Part shown: piece by piece, positions 7,865-13,189 of the stretch | Layout of the letters: every line of letters begins with the position of its first letter | Numbering within the stretch: position 1 is the stretch's first letter | The notes under the pieces: model-generated | Seen by the model: only the letters and a program-made list of their open reading frames with translations | Told to the model about the DNA's origin: nothing | Databases searched by the model: none | Made by a program: the position numbers and the translations under genes | DNA from: an uncultured Saprospiraceae bacterium | GTDB lineage: Bacteria; Bacteroidota; Bacteroidia; Chitinophagales; Saprospiraceae | Assembly: GCA_937894165.1 (NCBI GenBank) | Contig: CALCSX010000080.1 | Span: 1 to 13,189, forward strand | DNA: 13,189 bases | Reading direction: 5' to 3'

Positions 7865-7975
7865 GTTAAATAGGAGAGTAATGAGTTAATTTAATGATTA
7901 AATCTTTTTGTCCCGGTCACTCCCTAATACTAGAAATATTATTTGATAAAAATGTTATTGTATTTAGTCCATTCC
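7865..7975. other. start of a 732-base gene-free gap
   Basis: The stretch 7865-8596 holds no intact gene. It contains, in order, a small AT palindrome (TTTAATGATTAAA at 7890-7902, followed by a short T-run and only weakly terminator-like), a T9SS-tail remnant on the minus strand, the second copy of the upstream element, a CA microsatellite, and a GC-richer leader directly before the exporter. Confidence 0.4.
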
Positions 7976-8160
7976 CTACAACTTCATAACCTTTCTCGTA
8001 ACATAAGACCCTTCAAACATCACCTGCAAAAAGAACATCCCCTTAGGCAAATCCCCCATGACTAACTCTTGATTGAGATTATTATCCAATGAATCAACTG
8101 TTCTTTTCCTGACACTAAAAGGTATTCCTTACATTTAATTTATTTAAAGGGGTATGGGGA
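7976..8160 (-). pseudogene. remnant of a T9SS C-terminal sorting domain (copy 2)
   Basis: On the minus strand, an open stretch from 8128 to a TAG at 7976-7978 contains MGDLPKGMFFLQVMFEG followed by SYVTRKVMKL, a clear type A sorting-domain ending (compare IPDGFYILVLEVGEE near the end of the copper enzyme at 920-2503). Upstream (8129-8160) the frame meets several stops; another frame there reads YPFK, possibly a shifted trace of the YPNP opening. No signal peptide or catalytic body precedes it, so it is a gene fragment. It shares descent with the more decayed copy at 4365-4446. Confidence 0.65.
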
Positions 8161-8248
8161 TTCTTCATCCCTTTTCAGGATATTTTTAATTTATGATCTA
8201 CCGTCAATTTTGTTACAATTTATTACCTTGAAATTGTTATAATAAATA

Positions 8249-8326
8249 AAAATTTGGATTAATTTAAAATAATTTGTGTAAAAGTTTTAATATGTCATGT
8301 AAAGAATTTATATTGCATGTAAATAG
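8249..8326 (+). promoter_or_regulatory. duplicated upstream element, copy B, with 27-bp dyad
   Basis: This is the counterpart of 3518-3595. The dyad lies at 8292-8318 (ATGTCATGTAAA...TTTATATTGCAT); in both copies the outer ATG/CAT and inner TAAA/TTTA arms are kept while central bases differ, as expected for a protein-binding site. A second block of similarity follows at about 8398-8418 (GATATGGTATTTTGATTC). It lies about 270 bases before the exporter start. A regulator site is inferred; the small HTH protein at 12190 is one candidate binder. Confidence 0.5.
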
Positions 8327-8471
8327 GTATATGTAAAAAATATTCCTATTTGCTATAAGGGGGGATTAAAATTATCATATAGTCTATATTGAATTATCAT
8401 GATATGGTATTTTGATTCATTATGCGTAAAATTTAAATTTTCGTTGATATGAAATCGTACTTTTGTACAGT

Positions 8472-8492
8472 ACACACACACACACACACACA
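8472..8492 (+). repeat. (AC)10 dinucleotide microsatellite
   Basis: Ten perfect AC units plus a terminal A lie 104 bases before the exporter start codon and downstream of the shared regulatory element. Such tracts can change length by slipped replication, so this may tune or switch expression of the exporter. It also lies within a 44-codon frame (8449-8583) that I do not regard as a gene. Confidence 0.9.
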
Positions 8493-8585
8493 GCGATTCC
8501 AGATGTCGGCGTGTTCTATCGGACACTTTCATACGCTAGATTTATTCCATCAGCCACCTTCTGCTCTCTTGCAGGAATTCTAAAA

Positions 8586-8593
8586 AGAGGAAG
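8586..8593 (+). promoter_or_regulatory. Shine-Dalgarno-like site for the C39 exporter
   Basis: AGAGGAAG lies just before the ATG at 8597, in good position for ribosome binding. Most genes in this window lack such a site, which supports 8597 as the true start. Confidence 0.5.
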
Positions 8594-8596
8594 TAG

Positions 8597-9127
8597 ATGA
8601 AATCCTTCCCATTTTATAAGCAGCTCGACTCAATGGACTGTGGTCCAACTTGTCTCAGAATGGTTGCCAAGTATTATGGCCAATCTTTTTCGTTGCCTTT
8701 TTTGAGAGAGAAATGCTATATAGATCGCAATGGTGTCAGCCTTAGAGGAATCAGTGAAGCCGCTGAACTTATTGGTCTCAAAACTTTAGCCATAAAAATT
8801 CCTACAACAGGAAAGAAGAATGAACCATCTTTGGCAGAAGCTCCAATGCCGACTATTGTTCATTGGAACCAAAACCATTTCGTTGTTGCCTATAAGATAT
8901 CTAAAAGTCATGTGTGGATAGCTGACCCGGCTTCCGGGAAATATAAATTGACGATTAGCGAATTTGAAAAATCATGGTTATCTGATGGGAACACTGGAGT
9001 TGTACTTTTGCTGGAGCCTACAAATAATTTTGGCAAAGATGAAATTGAAGGTGAAACTAATGAAAAAGGTTTCAGTTTTATTTTCAGCTATCTCAAACCA
9101 CATAAAAAACTACTCTTTCAGCTATAA
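8597..9127 (+). CDS. C39 bacteriocin-processing peptidase domain (5' part of frameshifted ABC exporter)
   Basis: The first 176 residues encode a peptidase C39 domain that cuts double-glycine leaders. The oxyanion Gln9, catalytic Cys15 (MDCGPTCLRM), His94 (NQNHFVVAY) and Asp110 (IADPA) are all present, so the protease site looks intact. The frame stops at a TAA at 9125, just as the first transmembrane helix should begin (KPHKKLLFQ). The next frame continues the protein without a gap in homology. Repairing one base would give a single protein of about 732 residues, the normal length for Bacteroidota peptidase/permease/ATPase exporters. If real, the break would leave a soluble peptidase fragment and a transporter without its own start. 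It is the first gene of the peptide export locus. Confidence 0.85.
   Translation: MKSFPFYKQLDSMDCGPTCLRMVAKYYGQSFSLPFLREKCYIDRNGVSLRGISEAAELIGLKTLAIKIPTTGKKNEPSLAEAPMPTIVHWNQNHFVVAYKISKSHVWIADPASGKYKLTISEFEKSWLSDGNTGVVLLLEPTNNFGKDEIEGETNEKGFSFIFSYLKPHKKLLFQL
9106..9127 (+). other. frameshift site in the exporter gene
   Basis: The peptidase frame stays open to 9125, while the ABC frame opens at 9106 after a TAA at 9103, so the crossover must lie in this overlap. Protein continuity (LLFQ then IIGLLLGTVFQ) places it at about 9122, consistent with loss of one base. A run of six A's at 9104-9109 lies just before, but its codon phase is wrong for a classical -1 slippery heptamer. Sequencing error, a true mutation, or slippage remain possible. 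Confidence 0.75.
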
Positions 9128-9186
9128 TAGGTTTATTATTAGGAACAGTATTTCAATTAATATTCCCTTTCCTCACTCAAAGCTTA

Positions 9187-10794
9187 GTGGATATCGGAAT
9201 AGAAACCAAGAACTTAAATTTTATACATCTAGTCCTGGCAGGTCAATTGGCTTTGTTTGTAGGATCAACTTCCGTTAGATTCATTCAAAGTTGGATTTTA
9301 TTGCATGTGAGTGTTCGAATTAATGTCAATCTTATTGCCGATTTTTTGATAAAACTCATGCATTTGCCCTTGGGATATTTTGATTCAAAGAATACCGGTG
9401 ATCTTCTCCAAAGAATCTCTGATCACAAAAGAATAGAAAGCTTTCTTACAACATCATCATTAAGCGTTCTGCTCTCGATTGTCAATATATTGGTTTTTGG
9501 AGTGGTTCTAATTATCTATAGTGTGCCAATATTTCTGATTTTTCTCATTGCCTCTATACTATATATTGGTTGGATATTTTTCTTTTTAAAGCTGAGAAAG
9601 GAAGTAGATTATATTGCCTTTAGGCAATTAGCTAATAATCAGGATTCCTTAATAGAGATTGTTCAAGGTATGCCTGAGATCAAACTCCAAGGTAGCCAAC
9701 TAAAAAGAAGGTGGAAGTGGGCTACTATCCAAGCTCAATTATTCAGAACACAAATGAAATCACTTTCCATTTCTCAATATCAAGACGCAGGAGCTTTAAG
9801 TATCAATCAGTTGAAAGATATTATTATCACTTTTTTTGCAGCTAAATTAGTACTAGATGGTCAAATTACGCTTGGGATGATGCTGGCTATCCAATATATA
9901 ATTGGGCAGCTAAATGGTCCCCTGCAGCAAATGATTGGTTTTATCAGATCAGCCCAAGATGCCAAAATAAGTCTTGAAAGACTATCAGAGATCCACAACC
10001 AACCTGATGAAGAATCTGCTTCTGTTCTAAAAAGTGCGGATGTACCTGAAGGAGATATCAAAATTAAGGAACTCTCTTTTGCTTACAGTGACCTGAACGA
10101 TGAAAACCTATTAGTGCTTAAAAATATCAATTTAACTATTCCGCGAGGCAAGACCTTAGCCATCGTAGGATCTAGTGGCAGTGGTAAGACTACATTACTA
10201 AAATTACTTTTAGGATTTTATCAACCGCAGATGGGGTCTATATCCGTCGGCAGGCAAAACTTGAATAGCATTTACTCAAATATTTGGAAAGGCAAATGCG
10301 GTGTAGTAATGCAAGATGGTTTTATTTTTTCTGATAGTATTGCCGACAATATAGCGGAGAGCGATGATACCACTAACATGGAGAAAGTAATAGAAGCAGC
10401 TACCCAAGCTAATATACACGATTATATAGATACTTTGCCGCTGAAGTATAATACTATGATTGGTGCTAAAGGCAATGGGATAAGCCAAGGGCAAAAGCAA
10501 AGGCTTTTAATTGCCAGAGCAATATATAAAAACCCGGAATTCTTATTTTTTGATGAAGCTACAAATGCCCTCGATGCCACTAATGAAAGTATCATCATGG
10601 GTAATCTCAATAGATTTATAGAAGGACGAACAGCAATAGTTGTAGCACATAGACTAAGTACTGTCAAAAATGCAGACAACATTGTGGTACTTGATAAAGG
10701 AAGGATTGTAGAGCAAGGTACACACAGAGAGTTGATTGAGCTTAAAGGATATTATTACAATTTGGTACGAGATCAATTAGACTTAGGAGAGTAA
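9187..10794 (+). CDS. ABC exporter membrane and ATPase domains (3' part of frameshifted C39 exporter)
   Basis: The frame is open from 9106, and the earliest sizeable start is a GTG at 9187; true synthesis probably depends on the peptidase frame upstream. It encodes the remaining transmembrane helices (for example residues 95-135) and the nucleotide-binding domain: Walker A GSSGSGKTT (328-336), Q-loop VVMQDGFIFS (Gln376), signature ISQGQKQR (432-439, the variant usual in C39 exporters), Walker B FLFFDEAT with D-loop ALD, and switch His488. All ATPase motifs are intact, so decay, if any, is recent. The first transmembrane helix is coded upstream of the GTG, at 9112-9186. Twelve bases separate it from the HlyD-type adaptor. 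Role: ATP-driven export of the leader-cleaved peptide across the inner membrane. Confidence 0.85.
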   Translation: MDIGIETKNLNFIHLVLAGQLALFVGSTSVRFIQSWILLHVSVRINVNLIADFLIKLMHLPLGYFDSKNTGDLLQRISDHKRIESFLTTSSLSVLLSIVNILVFGVVLIIYSVPIFLIFLIASILYIGWIFFFLKLRKEVDYIAFRQLANNQDSLIEIVQGMPEIKLQGSQLKRRWKWATIQAQLFRTQMKSLSISQYQDAGALSINQLKDIIITFFAAKLVLDGQITLGMMLAIQYIIGQLNGPLQQMIGFIRSAQDAKISLERLSEIHNQPDEESASVLKSADVPEGDIKIKELSFAYSDLNDENLLVLKNINLTIPRGKTLAIVGSSGSGKTTLLKLLLGFYQPQMGSISVGRQNLNSIYSNIWKGKCGVVMQDGFIFSDSIADNIAESDDTTNMEKVIEAATQANIHDYIDTLPLKYNTMIGAKGNGISQGQKQRLLIARAIYKNPEFLFFDEATNALDATNESIIMGNLNRFIEGRTAIVVAHRLSTVKNADNIVVLDKGRIVEQGTHRELIELKGYYYNLVRDQLDLGE

Positions 10795-10806
10795 ATCATT
10801 AATAAG

Positions 10807-12123
10807 ATGCCACATAATACGGAGATACTGAATACACCAATCCCGGAGGTCAATGATTTGATAGGTCGTCCTCCATCCTGGCTGTTGAGGTCAGGTATAT
10901 CCATGATAACTTTGGTAACAATTATTGTTTTATTTATGACTTACCTGATAAAGTATCCCGATAAAATTCAAGGTACAGGTTCTCTAACTTCCTCCTCACC
11001 ACCGATAGAATTGATCTCTCAGGCTCAGGGATATATCGGACATCTATTTGTAAGTGAAGGCGACGAAGTGGCAGAAAGTGATAGATTGTTTTATATAAGA
11101 AATACCACCAACCCCCTTCAGATCGAATTGCTTACATCTTGGATAGATCAATACGAAGCGATTACAGATCCAATATATTATCTTAGTCTAGAGATGCCGA
11201 GAGATCTTCAACTTGGAAGCATCCAAAACGACTATGCATCATTATATTTAAAGTTCAATGAACTCCGGCAAACATTAAAGTATAGTATGCCTTTCCAGCA
11301 AATTGACAATCTATCCGAAGAAATTAAGAAGATCGCCCACCTTAATCAATCACAGCGAAGAGAAAAAAATATTTACAAAGATGAATTGGCTTTGGAGGAA
11401 GCAGATTTTAGACGTTATGAATCCCTGCAAAAAGGTGGCGTCATAAGTCAGCAAGAGAAGGAACAAGCCAATACCCGTTTTTTACAAAAACAACGGCAAT
11501 ATGAATCCATGGAAAACGCTATTATTCAAAACAATATCAGGATTGAACAGCTAGAATTAGAGAAGCTAAAAATTGAAGGAGAAAGAACTAATTTAGTCAA
11601 TTCCTACCAATTCACAATCAATGAGATAATAGCAAGGATCAGATCCAACATTGAGCAATGGACACAGACCTATACCATTACGGCACCCATATCAGGAAGA
11701 GTTTCACTCATCAACCGATACCATGAAAACGCCTCTGTAAAACAAGGAGAATTATTAGGCTATGTACTGCCGACAAAGAGCAGCAGGAATTTCTTTATCT
11801 CACAAGTTCCCATTCATAACATTGGCAAGGTAAAAATGGGGCAAAAAGTACTTATTAAATTAGACGCTTATCCTCATAAAGAACATGGAATGATACGAAG
11901 TACCGTAACAAGTATTAGCAGCCTGCCTCAGCAAAGCCAAGAAGGTATTTATTATTATGAAGTGAAAGTAGATGTTCCGGACGATTTAATTACGGATACA
12001 GGACATCAGATACCCTACAAACCTAACATGACAGCACAAATAGAAATAATCACAGAAGATAGGACGATTCTAGGCAGGATTTTCAATCAAGTTATATCAC
12101 TTATAAAACAGCAAGATTTGTAA
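10807..12123 (+). CDS. HlyD-family periplasmic adaptor of the peptide exporter
   Basis: The 438-residue protein has a short cytoplasmic N-terminus, one transmembrane helix (about 31-48), a lipoyl-like half motif (ISQAQGYIGHLFVSEGDEV, 70-88), a long coiled coil (about 165-285, including YESLQKGGVISQQEKEQA), the second lipoyl half (YTITAPISGRVSLI, 289-302, then GELLGYV) and a beta-barrel region to about residue 415. This is the standard membrane fusion protein architecture that links an ABC exporter to an outer membrane channel. It starts 12 bases after the ABC gene and is almost surely co-transcribed with it. No TolC-type gene is in the window, so the outer membrane partner must be elsewhere. 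The gene appears intact. Confidence 0.88.
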   Translation: MPHNTEILNTPIPEVNDLIGRPPSWLLRSGISMITLVTIIVLFMTYLIKYPDKIQGTGSLTSSSPPIELISQAQGYIGHLFVSEGDEVAESDRLFYIRNTTNPLQIELLTSWIDQYEAITDPIYYLSLEMPRDLQLGSIQNDYASLYLKFNELRQTLKYSMPFQQIDNLSEEIKKIAHLNQSQRREKNIYKDELALEEADFRRYESLQKGGVISQQEKEQANTRFLQKQRQYESMENAIIQNNIRIEQLELEKLKIEGERTNLVNSYQFTINEIIARIRSNIEQWTQTYTITAPISGRVSLINRYHENASVKQGELLGYVLPTKSSRNFFISQVPIHNIGKVKMGQKVLIKLDAYPHKEHGMIRSTVTSISSLPQQSQEGIYYYEVKVDVPDDLITDTGHQIPYKPNMTAQIEIITEDRTILGRIFNQVISLIKQQDL

Positions 12124-12189
12124 AACTCAAATTCTCCCATATTCAATAATTCAAATCTCAATTAGCTTAATACATAAAAAATCAGGAAA

Positions 12190-12504
12190 ATGACATTTTT
12201 AGAAAAAATACAAGTGATCGAAAGAGTGGATGGTCTCATGAAAAGGAAAGCGACAGGGACTGCTAAAGAGTTGGCTCAAAGGCTAGGCGTATCAAGAAGT
12301 ACTGTATTTGAAATTATCAACTGTATGAAAGCAATGGGAGCTGATATTGAATACAACGACATAAAACAATCTTATTATTATACTACTGAAAAGGACTTGG
12401 CAATAGGTTTTATACCGTCAGATCAAATTAATGGTGGAAAAAATTTTACTTTTTTACCTGAGTCCGATTTTTTCGGACTGACAGCTCCTATATTTACATC
12501 ATAA
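12190..12504 (+). CDS. small HTH protein with a GG-containing C-terminal tail
   Basis: The 104-residue protein has a winged-helix or HTH_11/DeoR-like DNA-binding domain: TGTAKELAQRLGVSRSTVFE at about 22-41 forms the helix-turn-helix, followed by a short wing (IKQSYYYTTE). Similar small HTH proteins occur beside peptide export genes in Bacteroidota, so regulation of this locus is plausible. The tail after about residue 75 is not part of the HTH: SDQINGG (77-83) followed by a 21-residue Phe-rich end (KNFTFLPESDFF...). INGG resembles the ITGG cleavage site of the neighbouring peptide. The tail might therefore be an export substrate or a mimic; this is speculation. It lies 66 bases after the HlyD gene, probably in the same operon. 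Confidence 0.75.
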   Translation: MTFLEKIQVIERVDGLMKRKATGTAKELAQRLGVSRSTVFEIINCMKAMGADIEYNDIKQSYYYTTEKDLAIGFIPSDQINGGKNFTFLPESDFFGLTAPIFTS

Positions 12505-12621
12505 TCCTTCTTAAAGCTGCAGATGTAAGGAAGATTATAGGGAAGAATTCTGAACCCTCCTGCTGAGAGATGGGTAGCAAAAGAGAGGAAAATAATTTTT
12601 ACAAATTTAAATTTTAATATT

Positions 12622-12813
12622 ATGATGAAATTAGAAGATTTTAAAGTTTCAAAAATTGAATCAAAAAATTTAATAACCGGAGGAGCAGATCCTAATGAGA
12701 CACCGGGAGGGTCAGCGACTTATGCCAGTGTAACAAAAGTTTGGTCCTCTGATTATGATGGAGCAAATGGGATGGAATATTGCGATATGCGAGTTATTTA
12801 TACAGGGCCATAA
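12622..12813 (+). CDS. double-glycine leader peptide (probable substrate of the C39 exporter)
   Basis: The peptide has 63 residues from 12622, or 62 from the ATG at 12625. The leader MKLEDFKVSKIESKNLITGG is charged with spaced hydrophobic residues and ends in Gly-Gly (20-21), with Ile at -4 and Leu at -5, as C39 peptidases prefer. The predicted core is about 42 residues, beginning ADPNETPGGSATY and ending VIYTGP, acidic, Gly/Ser/Tyr-rich, with a single Cys (in MEYCDMRV). No modification enzyme is in the window, so it is likely an unmodified or lightly modified secreted peptide; antibacterial or signalling roles are guesses. With one Cys, only an intermolecular disulfide or another modification is possible. 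A candidate terminator follows directly. Confidence 0.75.
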   Translation: MMKLEDFKVSKIESKNLITGGADPNETPGGSATYASVTKVWSSDYDGANGMEYCDMRVIYTGP

Positions 12814-12819
12814 ATCAAG

Positions 12820-12853
12820 ACGAATGGGGGCGGAATATGTCCCCGTTTTTTTT
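12820..12853 (+). terminator. candidate rho-independent terminator of the peptide operon
   Basis: A G-run at 12826-12830 can pair with CCCC at 12841-12844 across a ten-base loop, with possible extra pairing of ACG (12820-12822) to CGT, and is followed by eight T's (12846-12853). The stem is short, so efficiency is uncertain, but its place right after the peptide gene fits. Confidence 0.55.
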
Positions 12854-12954
12854 AATTCAAATTTTATTTATATTAACGGAATTAATTTAATGTGATTTTC
12901 GGTCTAACATTTATTCATCTGAACTAAATTTTTCCATCATAACTCGAATTAAAA

Positions 12955-13189
12955 ATGTTAAAAAGTTATATTTTTTTAATCTTATCATTATCCTTATTGA
13001 TTTGTTCTGGTCTGAAGACTCAAAAATATCAAGAGGATATCCGGCTTTATCACCAATTGATCAATGAGGCAGCGAACCATATAGTTTGTTTTGAATATGA
13101 CAAAGCGATGGAGAAATACAAAGAAGCATTTCTGCACAAAAAAGAACCTTTCGCCGTTGATATTTACAACAAAATGCATGTAGCTATTT
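12955..13189 (+). CDS. N-terminal part of a secreted TPR-like protein (3' end outside window)
   Basis: An ATG at 12955 opens a frame of 78 codons to the right edge. It begins with a signal sequence (MLKSYIFLILSLSLLICSG); the Cys17 context (LLIC) is a poor lipobox, so ordinary signal cleavage is equally likely. The rest is helical, with a TPR-like pattern: Ala/Tyr spacing in FEYDKAMEKYKEAFL, then EPFAVDIYNKM. This resembles the N-terminal repeats that precede DUF6624 domains in some Bacteroidota proteins, a tentative link to the gene at 6974. The opposite-strand frame here (12994-13179) has no supporting features. About 100 bases and a terminator separate it from the peptide gene, so it is probably its own unit. 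Confidence 0.6.
   Translation, partial: MLKSYIFLILSLSLLICSGLKTQKYQEDIRLYHQLINEAANHIVCFEYDKAMEKYKEAFLHKKEPFAVDIYNKMHVAI

Noticed and set aside
8253..8276. TTTG and TAATTTG as a Bacteroidota -33/-7 promoter pair
   Set aside because: The spacing is only about 13 bases, shorter than expected, and the pair is not kept in the 3518 copy.
8449..8583. 44-codon frame containing the CA repeat
   Set aside because: His-Thr repeats come from the microsatellite; there is no domain or convincing start, and it is better read as leader DNA.
9104..9110. AAAAAAC as a programmed -1 frameshift heptamer
   Set aside because: In the peptidase frame the codons are AAA AAA CTA, so the X XXY YYZ phasing is wrong, and no obvious downstream stem was found. 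Transcriptional slippage on six A's remains only a weak option.
8964..9278. 104-codon + strand frame over the frameshift
   Set aside because: It overlaps both exporter parts in the third frame and has no family resemblance.
9861..10682. Three minus-strand frames
   Set aside because: All are antisense to the intact ATPase domain of the exporter.
1..13189. CRISPR arrays, rRNA genes, tRNA genes, intact transposases
   Set aside because: I looked for regularly spaced repeats, cloverleaf-like segments and transposase motifs and saw none; this was by eye only.

Overview
The window looks like an AT-rich Bacteroidota chromosome. The signs are a type IX secretion (T9SS) C-terminal sorting domain on an intact gene and on two decayed remnants, several lipoproteins, start sites mostly lacking Shine-Dalgarno sequences, TlpA-type thioredoxins, and a C39-peptidase ABC exporter paired with a HlyD-type adaptor and a double-glycine leader peptide. 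Nothing in the sequence fixes the genus. All convincing genes lie on the + strand; the only minus-strand coding traces are the two sorting-domain remnants.

Region 1 (3-3389): the 3' end of an unknown gene, then a probable operon of a periplasmic redoxin-like protein, a secreted cytochrome c / copper type II monooxygenase-like enzyme with a T9SS tail, and a TlpA-like lipoprotein. The redoxin and copper enzyme probably work together, the redoxin serving copper or thiol handling.

Region 2 (3390-8596): envelope proteins separated by unusually rich intergenic DNA. The genes are two more TlpA-like thioredoxins, a lipoprotein of unknown function, and a DUF6624-like lipoprotein. Between them lie two degraded T9SS tails on the minus strand (4365-4446, 7976-8160), a pair of diverged direct repeats resembling IS21-type end repeats (5734, 6892), and two copies of a 78-bp upstream element (3518-3595 and 8249-8326). 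The element holds a 27-bp dyad; one copy precedes a thioredoxin gene, the other the peptide exporter. A (CA)10 microsatellite lies between the second copy and the exporter.

Region 3 (8597-13189): a peptide export locus. It holds a C39 peptidase/ABC exporter broken by an apparent one-base frameshift near 9122, a HlyD-family adaptor, a small HTH protein that itself ends in a GG-containing tail, and a 62-63 residue peptide with a double-glycine leader and a 41-42 residue core, followed by a candidate terminator. A truncated secreted TPR-like gene runs off the right edge.

The model is that the C39 domain cuts the leader after Gly-Gly, the ABC unit and HlyD adaptor export the core, and the HTH protein regulates or belongs to the same system. 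Sharing of the upstream dyad suggests, but does not prove, co-regulation of a thioredoxin with the exporter. The frameshift leaves it open whether the exporter works in this strain.
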